A DNA stretch of 64,000 bases from Planctomycetaceae bacterium (GTDB lineage Bacteria > Planctomycetota > Planctomycetia > Pirellulales > Pirellulaceae): positions 41,633 through 105,632 of the forward strand of contig JAIYDN010000002.1 in NCBI GenBank assembly GCA_027487485.1, read 5' to 3'. Made by a program: the position numbers and the translations under genes. Positions 8,553 through 17,105 of the stretch are shown here, piece after piece. The number at the start of each line of letters is the position of its first letter. Position 1 is the first letter of the stretch. Under the pieces are notes generated by a model. It was not told the origin of the DNA. It saw only the letters and a program-made list of their open reading frames with translations, and did not search any database.

Positions 8553-9449
8553 TTAGTAACCAGCCAATTTCCGAATGGTGCCTGCTCGATACCCTGGATG
8601 ATACTGAACAGCTTGGGCACTTGCTGCTTGGCTTGTCCGTCCATACGCTTGAACATAGAGGGAGTTCGAACCACCATGGATGTCATAACTGCTCCCAAAG
8701 GTAGATGACAGGTTACCGCCATTGGCAACGAACGATACTCCGAACGTCTGAGTTCCATATCCAAGTCCACCAAGGTACGATGAACAGGTGGAGCATCCTC
8801 CAAAACTTCCTGCCGGGACCAATTCAACTTCCCAAAGCGATGTTGCCCCGCTGACGACAGCAAGTGATTGGGCTGATTTCTCGGTCGCGGCAACTTGAGC
8901 TTGTAAAGCTTGCGTTTGGAGCTCTTGCAGATGAGCCTGCTGCTGGTATCGCTTTGCCTCTTGTTCTTGAGCCAAACGTAAACGATTGGCTTGCTCAAGC
9001 TCAGCTTGCCGCATATCAAGCCAAACATGCCACTTCGAGTCTAGTTCAGGACGTTGATCTTTATCGAAGAAGACTAACGGTAGAGTATCAGTCGAACCAT
9101 CTTCCGCGACAAGAGTCACTTCATCGTAGGTATAGGTTCTTGGGCCCTTAAGCTTCCGAGCCCACTGGAGGAATTGCTTATCCGAGGGGAAATTCAATCC
9201 ATCGAAGATTTCGATGAGCTTAACTTCTTTGCTTTTGGTTTCAACGATGTGCTTTGGGATCTCGGTTCCATCGAAAAGAATTTTTCCATTCTGTCGACTT
9301 ACTGTGAATTGATGTCGAAGGAACGATACGCTCGACTCGTTTGTTTTCTTTCCAACGTCCAGCAAAGTTTCATCGGCAATCGATCGACCGTCGAACCAAA
9401 TTAGTGTTGCCAAGGCAAAGAAGACCATTGCAGAAATTGACCGAACCAT
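8553..9449 (-). CDS. Exported coiled-coil protein of unknown function
   Basis: This 298-aa protein has a signal peptide (about 1-25). An N-terminal domain carries a [14 protein letters not shown] / [25 protein letters not shown] pattern. A Gln/Ala/Glu-rich helix (about 150-200) is probably a coiled coil, and the Gly/Ser-rich C-terminal part contains [12 protein letters not shown] (a CxxC pair). I do not recognise a family. It is first in the group leading to msrB and the Met-rich gene, directly behind a copy of the island promoter motif, so it likely belongs to the same response. The CxxC may be structural or redox-active. Confidence 0.75.
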   Translation of the reverse strand: MVRSISAMVFFALATLIWFDGRSIADETLLDVGKKTNESSVSFLRHQFTVSRQNGKILFDGTEIPKHIVETKSKEVKLIEIFDGLNFPSDKQFLQWARKLKGPRTYTYDEVTLVAEDGSTDTLPLVFFDKDQRPELDSKWHVWLDMRQAELEQANRLRLAQEQEAKRYQQQAHLQELQTQALQAQVAATEKSAQSLAVVSGATSLWEVELVPAGSFGGCSTCSSYLGGLGYGTQTFGVSFVANGGNLSSTFGSSYDIHGGSNSLYVQAYGRTSQAASAQAVQYHPGYRAGTIRKLAGY

Positions 9450-9529
9450 TTTGGGACTCCGATTTATAGCTGATTACGTTTCAAGCGGGCGAGATACCCA
9501 GCACTGGGATTGGATCTCATATGCATTGA

Positions 9530-9556
9530 GACGAATCGGAATCAAAATCTCTTACC
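9530..9556 (-). promoter_or_regulatory. Island ECF-type promoter P3 (for 9449-6847)
   Basis: On the minus strand GGTAAG (9551-9556) is followed after exactly 17 nt by CGTC (9530-9533), 81 nt before the start at 9449. The motif and spacing match the other six island copies. Confidence 0.72.
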
Positions 9557-9643
9557 CATATTCTTTGTCAAGGGAGAGCTCAGACGGACGGCTGCACTCG
9601 AACAAGCTACCATGGTCAATACAACTATGAATCAGTTCCCAGG

Positions 9644-11368
9644 TCATGCTTCAATTGTCACTGCTTCTGCGGTCGGATGAGATTGGCATGCAAGGATGTA
9701 TCCGTTGGCTTCTTCGCCTCTGGAAAGTGCGTCGCGACTATCCATTCTTACGCGCCCCGTTGTGCAGCGTACTTTGCATTGACCACAGATCCCCGAACGA
9801 CACTCCCATGGCAGGGTAACTCCCGCTTGTTCAGCCGCCTCAAGTATCGTTGTTGATGCATCGACATCAACCATTTGATTCGATGTTGCAAAAGTGATAG
9901 TAGAGGTCAGACTGTTAGGCGGCTCGGTTTCCACTGGAGGCACAGAAGTTGGCGTTTGATTGCTAATGTTGGTTGCTTTTGGAGAAACGAACTCTTCGGT
10001 AGATATCTTTTCATCAGCAACGCCAAGAGAAACAATTGCCTTTCGAACAGCTTGCATCATTGGATCTGGGCCGCAAAGGAAAATGGGAAGTTCGTTCAAA
10101 TTTGGCACAAATGCACTTAAATCGTCCGCGTTGATGTAGCCAGATTTGTCCTGCCATCTTTCCGATGGAATAGCTATACCTGCTGGCGGTTTGGATTGGC
10201 TGTAATACGTCAGGACACGCAAGTTTTCAAATCGGTGTGCCAAATTCGAAAGTTCAGCTTCATAGATCTTGTCGTCCTGGGATCGAACCGCATTAATGAA
10301 GTAGATCGTTCCATGCCATGAACGATCGGTGAGATAGCGCGTGATCGACATCAACGGCGTGATACCGACGCCGCCTGCGATCAATACGACTGCTTTCGAT
10401 TGGTGATCGTCAAAGAAGAATTTCCCTCCTGGCGCGCCGATGCGAATCTTGTCCCCTACCTTCAATTCATCATGCATGTAGCGGGAGACTAAGCCTTCGG
10501 GGTTGCGTTTGATAGTCAATTCCACATGACCACGCTGAGAAGGTGATGAAGCAATCGTATACGATCGTTTGACTGTCATCCCGTTGATGTTGAGCATTAA
10601 AGTCATATACTGGCCAGGCCGATGGACAAAAGGAACATCGCCTTCTGGGTGAACGAACCGAAAGGTTTTCACGTCATGAGTTTCCCTATGGATGTTTTCA
10701 ACGATAAGCTCCCCGTTCCAAAACTTTCGATTCATCTGGGGCTTGGCTGATTCACGCGACTTGGACTTTGATGCCTCGCGTCGTAAATCCCAATAGTGCT
10801 TCACGCTCCGAAATCCAAGGATTGGCGTAAGTACCGCTGCAAACGCGAGGGGCTGACGTACGTCGCTCTTAACGAGCATGTAGTAGTGAACTACTCCCAA
10901 AATGGCGGCCACGTAGGCTAATCGATGCAAAAGCTTCCAACGGAATGGACCTAACTTGCGAATCATCGCATTAGTACTGGTTACTGCTAGTGGCAACATC
11001 AATGCGAGAGCTATGAAACCTACCAAGAGAAATCGCCGCGATACGATCTCTTCGATTGTACTGCTAACGCTCCCCATTCTATCCAAAGCGACATAGATCA
11101 CGAAGTGAATTGCAGCGTAAGCGAATCCGTATAGTCCAAGCGCACGTCGGTACGCGATGATGGTGTTCCAACCAGTTATCGCTCGCACGGGTGTAATGAG
11201 CAGCGAGATAAACAAGAAAACAAGGGATAGGATCCCTGTGATGTGAAGAGCATTGTTGACACCGTTGGCTCCAAGTTGATCGTGCCACGCATCCCAGCCG
11301 AGCATCAGCAATGGGCCAATTCCGGCCAAAATAACGAGATTGCGATAGTAAGCGATGTTGTTCATCAT
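9644..11368 (-). CDS. msrQ: MsrQ-like heme membrane protein fused to FAD/NAD(P)H reductase and 2Fe-2S ferredoxin
   Basis: The first 200 or so residues of this 574-aa protein are a ferric-reductase-like membrane domain, as in MsrQ, with heme-ligand-type histidines in YAAIHFVIYVALD and WKLLHRLAYV...GVVHYYM. Next comes a flavodoxin-reductase module (FAD motif RSYTIASSP, nucleotide motif VLIAGGVGITPLMS). A plant-type 2Fe-2S domain ends the protein (CRSGICGQCKVRC ... ILACQ). Classical MsrQ has only the membrane part and needs quinol or a separate flavin reductase. This fusion could take electrons from NAD(P)H to periplasmic MsrP in one polypeptide. It follows msrP by 14 nt. Confidence 0.88.
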   Translation of the reverse strand: MMNNIAYYRNLVILAGIGPLLMLGWDAWHDQLGANGVNNALHITGILSLVFLFISLLITPVRAITGWNTIIAYRRALGLYGFAYAAIHFVIYVALDRMGSVSSTIEEIVSRRFLLVGFIALALMLPLAVTSTNAMIRKLGPFRWKLLHRLAYVAAILGVVHYYMLVKSDVRQPLAFAAVLTPILGFRSVKHYWDLRREASKSKSRESAKPQMNRKFWNGELIVENIHRETHDVKTFRFVHPEGDVPFVHRPGQYMTLMLNINGMTVKRSYTIASSPSQRGHVELTIKRNPEGLVSRYMHDELKVGDKIRIGAPGGKFFFDDHQSKAVVLIAGGVGITPLMSITRYLTDRSWHGTIYFINAVRSQDDKIYEAELSNLAHRFENLRVLTYYSQSKPPAGIAIPSERWQDKSGYINADDLSAFVPNLNELPIFLCGPDPMMQAVRKAIVSLGVADEKISTEEFVSPKATNISNQTPTSVPPVETEPPNSLTSTITFATSNQMVDVDASTTILEAAEQAGVTLPWECRSGICGQCKVRCTTGRVRMDSRDALSRGEEANGYILACQSHPTAEAVTIEA

Positions 11369-11382
11369 GAAGACCTCATCCG

Positions 11383-12375
11383 TTAAAAGTTGACCGAAAG
11401 ATCAAGTCCCTCGTAGAGAGACGCGACCTGGGCTTCATACCCGTTGTACATGAGAGTCTTCCTCCGGCCGTTTTCACCTATCCTTTGCTCTGTAGCTTGA
11501 CTCCAGCGCGGATGTGGGACGTTCGGGTTGACATTTGCCAGAAAACCATATTCTGATGGTGCGAATCGCTTCCAACTCGTCGGTGGCTCATCCGAGACGA
11601 GAGTTATTTTGACAATCGATTTGATCCCCTTAAAGCCATACTTCCAAGGCGTAACTAGCCGGACCGGTGCTCCATCTTGAGCGGGCAATTCCTTGCCGTA
11701 AAGACCAACGGCGAGTAACGTCAGTGGGTGCATGGCTTCGTCCAATCGTAGACCTTCGACATACGGCCATTCAAGAACAGAAGATTTTTGGCCAGGCATT
11801 CGCACGGGATCGTAAAGTGTTTCAAATGCAACATACTTGGCTTCAGCCATAGGCTCGACGGCATCGATTAGATGTGAGAGTTGCAGCCCCGCCCACGGGA
11901 TTACCATCGACCAAGCTTCGACGCAGCGCATTCGGTAGATTCGCTCTTCAATAGGGCCGACTGATTTGAGGTCAGGTATCGTGAAGGTCCTGGGTTTATG
12001 AACCATCCCTTCCACCCGAATCTGCCATCCCTTGGTGTCGAAATTCTTCGCCGCTTCGGCTACTGCATTCTTGTCCGTGCTAAACTCATAGAAGTTGTTG
12101 TAGCTGATTATGTTTGATTCACTGGTCATCGCCTCATCGACCAGAAAGCCTCGCTCTAAACGCTGTTCGTTCGTTAACTCTACCGAGGCCAGGTCATCGA
12201 TGGCGGCCGTATCAAGCTCCATTTTGCGAACAGGGTTGAACCAACGGTAAGCAGCGGCCGAAGCTGCCAACGTTCCGGCTGCTCCGATTCCTTTCATGAA
12301 GCGCCGCCGATTGGCGTAGAGCGAAAAAGGGGTCACTTCGTCCTGAAGCTCTCGGCCCGACAGGTTCTTGTTCAA
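11383..12375 (-). CDS. msrP: Methionine sulfoxide reductase catalytic subunit MsrP (YedY), copy 1
   Basis: MsrP is a periplasmic molybdopterin enzyme that reduces both epimers of protein methionine sulfoxide. This 330-aa copy has a Tat signal (RRRFMKG, residues 23-29, then a hydrophobic stretch). The sulfite-oxidase-fold core includes the molybdenum-ligand Cys151 in [17 protein letters not shown] and the conserved [17 protein letters not shown] segment. The C-terminal HPRWSQATE segment is typical. It is transcribed from promoter P2, divergent from the sigma operon, with its electron donor immediately downstream. It is about as long as E. coli MsrP. Confidence 0.95.
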   Translation of the reverse strand: MNKNLSGRELQDEVTPFSLYANRRRFMKGIGAAGTLAASAAAYRWFNPVRKMELDTAAIDDLASVELTNEQRLERGFLVDEAMTSESNIISYNNFYEFSTDKNAVAEAAKNFDTKGWQIRVEGMVHKPRTFTIPDLKSVGPIEERIYRMRCVEAWSMVIPWAGLQLSHLIDAVEPMAEAKYVAFETLYDPVRMPGQKSSVLEWPYVEGLRLDEAMHPLTLLAVGLYGKELPAQDGAPVRLVTPWKYGFKGIKSIVKITLVSDEPPTSWKRFAPSEYGFLANVNPNVPHPRWSQATEQRIGENGRRKTLMYNGYEAQVASLYEGLDLSVNF

Positions 12376-12454
12376 TTAGTAAAGCTCCTATTTGTGTTTA
12401 GACTTCGCCAAGAATATCGCTTGGATTCTCCGATTCGTCCTCTACCAAAAGGTA

Positions 12455-12481
12455 GACGCCGAGATTGATTCAGCGCTTACC
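12455..12481 (-). promoter_or_regulatory. Island ECF-type promoter P2 (for msrP-msrQ)
   Basis: On the minus strand GGTAAG (12476-12481), 17 nt, CGTC (12455-12458; CGTCTA extended), 80 nt before the msrP start. With P1 it forms a divergent pair, seen as the inverted repeat GCGCTTACCTC / GAGGTAAGCGC. The 12376-12676 gap holds only these two promoters. Confidence 0.78.
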
Positions 12482-12542
12482 TCGCAAAAACCGGCTTAAC
12501 GAGACACGTTTTCCAATCTTGCCCAATAAAATCAAAATCTGA

Positions 12543-12569
12543 GGTAAGCGCGGCTGAAGAATAAGCGTC
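12543..12569 (+). promoter_or_regulatory. Island ECF-type promoter P1 (for the sigma operon)
   Basis: GGTAAG (12543-12548), 17 nt, CGTC (12566-12569), 108 nt before the GNAT gene that leads the operon with the ECF sigma factor. This implies autoregulation. Confidence 0.78.
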
Positions 12570-12676
12570 TTAAGCTTGTGCCTGCTAATATCCAGGCCGC
12601 TGACAGCGAATCCGGCGACAAGGTTAGGCGTTCACCGAATGAGCGATGTAGCTTTGTCGAACCTTAATCATAGAAA

Positions 12677-13180
12677 ATGATACGACCAAACCAACAGTCC
12701 GACTTCGATTCGATTTTGTCTCTCGCCGAGGTTTCTGGTCTTTTCGAACCGGACCAGACCGCGATTCTTGAAGAGCTGCTTCGACATCCAGACCCGGAAG
12801 ACGTATGGTTTGTCGATGAGGCCGACGATGGATTGGTTGGCGTAGCTTACATGGCTCCAGAAAAAATGACCGATGGGACTTGGAATCTGTATTGGATTGC
12901 CATTGATCCAAGATATCAACGGCAAGGCCGTGGCAAAGCGATGTTAGCTAACGTTCAAACTTGGTTAACCGCCAAGGAGGCAAGAATTCTGCTTGTCGAG
13001 ACGTCTGCAACCGAAGATTTCGATTACGTTCGCATGTTTTACGCGGCTAATGGCTTTGAAGAAGAGGCTCGAATTCGCGGTTTTTACGCTGCAGGAGTCG
13101 ACAAGGTCGTGTACTGGAAACAACTTCCATCGAAGGCAGAGTTCGACGGTGATCAATCAAGAAACGAAATTACGGAATAA
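12677..13180 (+). CDS. GNAT-family N-acetyltransferase
   Basis: This 167-aa protein has the GNAT core: the acetyl-CoA loop in WNLYWIAIDPRYQRQGRGKAML (Q/RxxGxG/A-type, QRQGRG) and a C-terminal FYAANGFEEEARIRGFY segment, where the final strand and helix bind the acceptor. The acceptor is unknown. It is first in the operon from promoter P1 and ends 2 nt before the sigma factor start, so translation is probably coupled. Its role in the oxidant response is not evident. Confidence 0.88.
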   Translation: MIRPNQQSDFDSILSLAEVSGLFEPDQTAILEELLRHPDPEDVWFVDEADDGLVGVAYMAPEKMTDGTWNLYWIAIDPRYQRQGRGKAMLANVQTWLTAKEARILLVETSATEDFDYVRMFYAANGFEEEARIRGFYAAGVDKVVYWKQLPSKAEFDGDQSRNEITE

Positions 13181-13182
13181 GC

Positions 13183-13797
13183 GTGGAATTACCAATGTTG
13201 GATGACGACGAGCTGTTACGGCTCCTCAAGGGAGACGGAGCTTCGCGGGATGATGCAATTGCTCAGCTTCGATCGGTTTTGCTGCGCGGTCTGAGTAAGT
13301 CGCTCAACAATCGCTACGGGAAACCTTTCAATGCCGAGGATGTCGTCCAGGAAGCGCTGATAAAGGTGCTCGATTCGATTGAAAAGTTCGAGGGTCGCAG
13401 CAAATTCACTACGTGGGCAATGACAATCGCAACGCGGATTGGAATTAGCGCCCTTCGGCGCAAATACCATCAAGACGTTTCGATGGAAGCGTTCAATACG
13501 GCCGCAGGTTATTCGATCGAGGTCGCAAGTACTGTCGATCCGAGTCAATCAAACTCCGAATCCCGCGCAGAGATCTTCAGCTTGTTGCAAGAACTGATTG
13601 ATACGCAATTGACTGATAAGCAACGTCTAGCGACGAGAGCATTCCTGTCCGACTTTGCAACCGATGAAATCGCAGAACAACTAAATATGAACCGCAACGC
13701 CGTGTACAAATTGATACATGACGCGAGACAAAAGTTAAAGGACGGATTCGCTCGCGCGGGACTGACCAGCGAAGAGATTTTTGAGGCGTTGGCATAA
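13183..13797 (+). CDS. ECF RNA polymerase sigma factor, probable master regulator of the island
   Basis: This 204-aa sigma70-family ECF factor has region 2 (about 45-100: AEDVVQEALIKVLDSIEKFEGRSKF followed by TTWAMTIATRIGISALRRKY) and region 4 (about 145-195: LTDKQRLATRAFLSDFATDEIAEQLNMNRNAVYKLIHDARQKL). The start is a GTG 2 nt after the GNAT gene; an ATG four codons later is possible. Next is a gene for a small protein with a zinc-type anti-sigma motif. The shared promoter motif before this operon and six other island loci makes it the likely regulator (inference). Confidence 0.93.
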   Translation: MELPMLDDDELLRLLKGDGASRDDAIAQLRSVLLRGLSKSLNNRYGKPFNAEDVVQEALIKVLDSIEKFEGRSKFTTWAMTIATRIGISALRRKYHQDVSMEAFNTAAGYSIEVASTVDPSQSNSESRAEIFSLLQELIDTQLTDKQRLATRAFLSDFATDEIAEQLNMNRNAVYKLIHDARQKLKDGFARAGLTSEEIFEALA

Positions 13798-13805
13798 GGA
13801 AGCAA

Positions 13806-14042
13806 ATGATGAAACTAAGCTATCAACAAATAAACAATCTAATTGAACTAACTATTGGGACTGTCGACGATACGCTCGGTTGCGATGGTTGCTTGGAACT
13901 GATGGACCAATTCGCGCAAGCGGAACTGGACGACGCTGTCATGCCCGTTGCAATGGAAGCCGTTCGTATCCATCTTGAGCAATGCAAGTGCTGCAAAGAC
14001 GAGTACGAAGCCCTGATGATTGCACTTCGAGAAGTTCAATAA
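13806..14042 (+). CDS. Small zinc-type (HxxxCxxC) anti-sigma candidate
   Basis: This 78-aa protein carries HLEQCKCC near residue 56, the HxxxCxxC zinc motif of ZAS anti-sigma factors, plus an upstream CDGC pair. There is no membrane segment, so it is soluble. In RsrA/ChrR-type systems oxidation of such cysteines releases the cognate sigma factor. The position 8 nt after the sigma gene, with AAGGA before the start, fits that role. It is shorter than most anti-sigma factors, so it could instead be a small zinc protein of planctomycete sigma operons. Confidence 0.72.
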   Translation: MMKLSYQQINNLIELTIGTVDDTLGCDGCLELMDQFAQAELDDAVMPVAMEAVRIHLEQCKCCKDEYEALMIALREVQ

Positions 14043-14121
14043 CTCGTAGCCCTTACGTTGCCCGGCAACGATTTGCAAATCCGATCGCTCGGCTGTGATG
14101 AAACTCAAACAGGACTTTAAT

Positions 14122-15207
14122 ATGGCTATCCTCAAAAATGCAGTCGTGGCGATATTGCCAATTATGACCTTCCTTCATGGTGCGTTGTCTTTTGGTGAGG
14201 AACCATCGCAGAAGCCAATTGTTCCGCAAACTCTTCTAAAACTGATTCACGCTCCCGAAGTGCAGAAGGAACTTGGTTTTGAGCAGGAAGACGAGAAATT
14301 GTTGGCTGTCTTGCGTGAGATCGATGGTCCTTGGTGGCGCAGTCGAATTCTGCCGGAAGAGAAACAGCAAGCTGTTGTGGCTGAGATCGAGAAACAATTG
14401 TTGACAGAACTCAAAGGCTTATTGGCAGACGACAAAATCAAACGATTGCGAGAGATTGAGGTGCAGTCGCAAGGGACTCGTTCGCTCCTTCGATCGGGAA
14501 TTGCCAAATCGGTTGGGTTAACTAGCAAGCAGAGCGACGAGATTCAGAAAGCTTTCTTGGAAACGGACAAAGTTGCTCGCAAGTTAGTTGGAAATCCCAA
14601 GGATCGTGCCGAAGTCGAAAAGGAACTCAATATCGCACGCGAAAACGAAAAGCAGAAGCTTAACTCGATACTGAGTCAGGCTAATCGCCTTGCTTTAACT
14701 AAGTTGATCGGAACGCAGTTCGACACTGCAGGCCTTAAGCGGATCTATCCTTTAGCGCCCGAGTTGATTGACTCGGGCGAGTGGACTGGAGGGGAACCAA
14801 CAACGCTCGCTGACCAGCGAGGCAAGGTTGTTTTGGTTCATTTCTATGCCTTTCAATGCCACAACTGCGTAGCGAATTTTGATCATTACAATCGTTGGCA
14901 GAAAACATTGGTCAGCAGAGGCGTCACGGTCATTGGAATTCAGACACCTGAAACGTCTGCAGAACGTAACGTTTCGCTAGTAAAGGCGGCAGCTAAGGAA
15001 AAAGGTTTTCAATTTCCCGTTTTGGTTGACGTGAGTAGCAAGAACTGGGATGCGTGGGGTAATACCATGTGGCCGACAGTGTATGTCGTAGACAAGAATG
15101 GCTACATCCGATGGCTTTGGCAAGGCGAGCTCAATTGGCAGGGAGCAACGGGAGATAAATCGATCGAGAAATTGGTGGATGAACTCCTTGAGGAAACACC
15201 GTACTGA
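14122..15207 (+). CDS. Exported TlpA-like thioredoxin-fold protein
   Basis: This 361-aa protein has a signal peptide (MAILKNAVVAILPIMTFLHG...). A helical middle region of about 200 residues rich in charged residues resembles the LTxxQ-type segments of planctomycete redoxins. The C-terminal thioredoxin fold has KVVLVHFYAFQCHNCVANF (active CHNC) and the cis-Pro region WPTVYVVDKNGYIRWLWQGE. I chose ATG 14122 over the upstream GTG because the signal peptide starts there and CAGGAC precedes it. It may reduce Msr enzymes or disulfides in the periplasm, and is in the operon of the ECF sigma factor. Confidence 0.85.
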   Translation: MAILKNAVVAILPIMTFLHGALSFGEEPSQKPIVPQTLLKLIHAPEVQKELGFEQEDEKLLAVLREIDGPWWRSRILPEEKQQAVVAEIEKQLLTELKGLLADDKIKRLREIEVQSQGTRSLLRSGIAKSVGLTSKQSDEIQKAFLETDKVARKLVGNPKDRAEVEKELNIARENEKQKLNSILSQANRLALTKLIGTQFDTAGLKRIYPLAPELIDSGEWTGGEPTTLADQRGKVVLVHFYAFQCHNCVANFDHYNRWQKTLVSRGVTVIGIQTPETSAERNVSLVKAAAKEKGFQFPVLVDVSSKNWDAWGNTMWPTVYVVDKNGYIRWLWQGELNWQGATGDKSIEKLVDELLEETPY

Positions 15208-15263
15208 AGTGTTTGGATTCTCAGCAAAGTTTTCCCGTACCTCCACGTTGAACACACGAGATC

Positions 15264-15971
15264 ATGAACAAGCCTGAAGCCGATTCGCAGCGAGTCCACG
15301 ATCTGCAGTGCATGGAGATCTGGAATGGCAATCGGCATGTTGAGCGAGATGTCCATTCGGCAGGGCTTCAAGCCTGGGTTTTCAGCCAACCCTATCAAAG
15401 TAATCGCCAGGGCGGTGACATTCACTATTTATCGCTTTGCGTTGGCGGCATCGTAACGCGAATCGTTTTGGCAGATGTTGCGGGGCATGGCGATCAAGTT
15501 GCCAAAACATCGAAAGAGCTTCTGAATTTGCTGCGCAAGTTCATGAACACGAAGAAACAAGACCGACTTGTTGCTGAGCTAAACCGGCATTTCACAGAAA
15601 TTGAAGCCAAGGAGGGCTTCGCGACGGCAATTGTTGCGACTTATCTAAGTCATAAGTCTACGTTGTTGCTGACGAATGCTGGTCATCCACGTCCTCTATT
15701 TTACGGAGGCTCAAACGGACGATGGGAGTTTTTAGATTTGCCGACAACGGAAAAGGGGCTTGGTGAAAACTTTCCATTTGGCCTGGATCAGGCAACTCGA
15801 TACGAACACTTCGTCCTCAAGATCGAACCTGGAGATTGGCTCTTGCTTTATACCGATGCCTATACGGAATGCTGCGATACGGAGGAACGCTTGCTGGGAG
15901 AAAGCGGACTTCTAAAACTCGTGCAGCAAATACTCGATCGTTGTCGGTACCCCAGTTTGGAAGGGAGCTGA
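15264..15971 (+). CDS. SpoIIE/RsbU-type PP2C phosphatase (3' end frameshifted)
   Basis: A PP2C-like serine phosphatase domain: QSNRQGGDIHYLSLC, IVLADVAGHGDQVAKTS, GFATAIVATYL, LLLTNAGHPRPLFY and GDWLLLYTDAYTE are the metal-binding and core motifs of SpoIIE/RsbU phosphatases. The frame stops at 15971 just before the expected last motif, which continues in another frame to 16123. The gene is last in the sigma operon. Known relatives act on phosphorylated anti-sigma antagonists; here the target is unknown. The frame break may be a real mutation or a sequence error. Confidence 0.8.
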   Translation: MNKPEADSQRVHDLQCMEIWNGNRHVERDVHSAGLQAWVFSQPYQSNRQGGDIHYLSLCVGGIVTRIVLADVAGHGDQVAKTSKELLNLLRKFMNTKKQDRLVAELNRHFTEIEAKEGFATAIVATYLSHKSTLLLTNAGHPRPLFYGGSNGRWEFLDLPTTEKGLGENFPFGLDQATRYEHFVLKIEPGDWLLLYTDAYTECCDTEERLLGESGLLKLVQQILDRCRYPSLEGS

Positions 15972-16123
15972 ATCGACTATTGAGCGGATATTCTAGCCAA
16001 TGGCTAAGTGAAGACGATACGACGCTGATTGCGATCAAATTTACGAAAGAACGTCGAACGCCCGGGTTGCTCGAAAAATTGGGCGGCTACATAAAAGTTG
16101 TTCGGAGAGCTGTGATTTCCTGA
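15945..16123 (+). pseudogene. Out-of-frame C-terminal end of the PP2C phosphatase
   Basis: In another frame the sequence reads VPQFGRELNRLLSGYSSQWL followed by SEDDTTLIAIKF, the usual ending of SpoIIE phosphatases (DDxTLL strand with a metal-ligand Asp pair). A net shift of one base near 15944-15955, by the run of four C, joins the two parts into about 285 aa. Confidence 0.7.
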
Positions 16124-16136
16124 CGTGATCCGTTCA

Positions 16137-16164
16137 ACGCATGCGACTCTCGAGTCGAATGCGT
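16137..16164. terminator. Hairpin between convergent genes
   Basis: ACGCATGCGACTC pairs with GAGTCGAATGCGT (one mismatch in 13) around a 2-nt loop. It lies between the end of the phosphatase frame (16123) and the stop of the convergent redoxin gene (16225), fitting a bidirectional terminator. Confidence 0.55.
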
Positions 16165-16224
16165 TAGTGAACTTGATTTGGTCGCCGCGTGAAATGTCAC
16201 AGAACGCTTCGATCGGACAAATGA

Positions 16225-16776
16225 CTACTTCGCTGTCATCGTTTCCAGTTTCTTGACAAACTCGTCTTTTGGCATCCGATCGCTGTTGCTCTTGCCGACA
16301 TAGCGAAACATCTCTTTGCCATCTCCATCAAGAACGACAAGTGCTGGGTAATGGACGGATTGTCCGTGGAACTGATAACCATCTGGAATTTTGAACAGTT
16401 TGGCTAGCTTTGCCCCTGGATCGCGATAAATCGTCGGTTGATTAACTCCCTCGATCTTAACCATCTTCTTGACCCAAGAGCGGATATCCTTTTCGCTGTC
16501 AGGTTTGATGAACAAGTGGATCACATCCGGAGTTGCCGCAGCTAGTTGAGCGTACTGATTCGTGTATTTGAGGCAAAACGGGCATTCCGTTTTGAGTAGG
16601 AAGTGTAGGACGACCGTTTTTCCTTTGTGGTCCTTTAGCTCAAACTTTGATTCAACTTGCGCTTTGGAGTCTTCGCCGATTGCTTCTAGCGAGAAGTTTT
16701 CGACGCTCTGCGCGGAAACAAGCTGGGGGATCGTTAACAGGCAAGATACTAAACCCAACACAAAAACTTTCATCAT
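16225..16776 (-). CDS. Exported thioredoxin-like/peroxiredoxin-fold protein
   Basis: This 183-aa protein has a signal peptide (about 1-22, SAQ) and a thioredoxin fold: KTVVLHFLLKTECPFCLKYT (active CPFC), then YPALVVLDGDGKEMFRYVGKS near the C-terminus. It resembles AhpC/TSA-TlpA family proteins and likely transfers thiol electrons in the periplasm. It is convergent with the sigma operon and has its own copy of the island promoter 128 nt upstream. Confidence 0.82.
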   Translation of the reverse strand: MMKVFVLGLVSCLLTIPQLVSAQSVENFSLEAIGEDSKAQVESKFELKDHKGKTVVLHFLLKTECPFCLKYTNQYAQLAAATPDVIHLFIKPDSEKDIRSWVKKMVKIEGVNQPTIYRDPGAKLAKLFKIPDGYQFHGQSVHYPALVVLDGDGKEMFRYVGKSNSDRMPKDEFVKKLETMTAK

Positions 16777-16903
16777 TTATTCCTAACAACTGAGGGACTG
16801 AACCAGAGCAGAGCATGATGACTCTACACTTCTGGCGGTACAAGAAGCACACATGGGGAGATCGACTCACGCAAAACAGCGCTGATTCAATCGCTCAAGT
16901 AAT

Positions 16904-16930
16904 GACGTTGCCTTAAATGTTGCGCTTACC
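16904..16930 (-). promoter_or_regulatory. Island ECF-type promoter P4 (for the CPFC redoxin)
   Basis: On the minus strand GGTAAG (16925-16930), 17 nt, CGTC (16904-16907), 128 nt before the start at 16776. The GGTAAGCGC extension is identical to P1 and P2. Nothing else is seen between 16777 and 17105. Confidence 0.72.
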
Positions 16931-17105
16931 TGCTATTTGACCATTTCCTAAAAACTTTCTCGCAATCGCCCTTGGTCAATATTGAAGGGCCTGTTGATAC
17001 GCGTTGACGTAATGTTTGGTGTGCTTAAAGCGTCACAGACGTAACTTTGCCAACCTCGAGTTGGCTTATTTTGATTCTCGTCTTGCTGATTGCGCAGAAA
17101 CAATT

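Noticed and set aside
17016..17105. Longer N-terminus for the LuxR-type regulator from a TTG at 17016
   Set aside because: The added residues show no receiver strand or conserved motif; GTG 17106 begins right before the first receiver strand.
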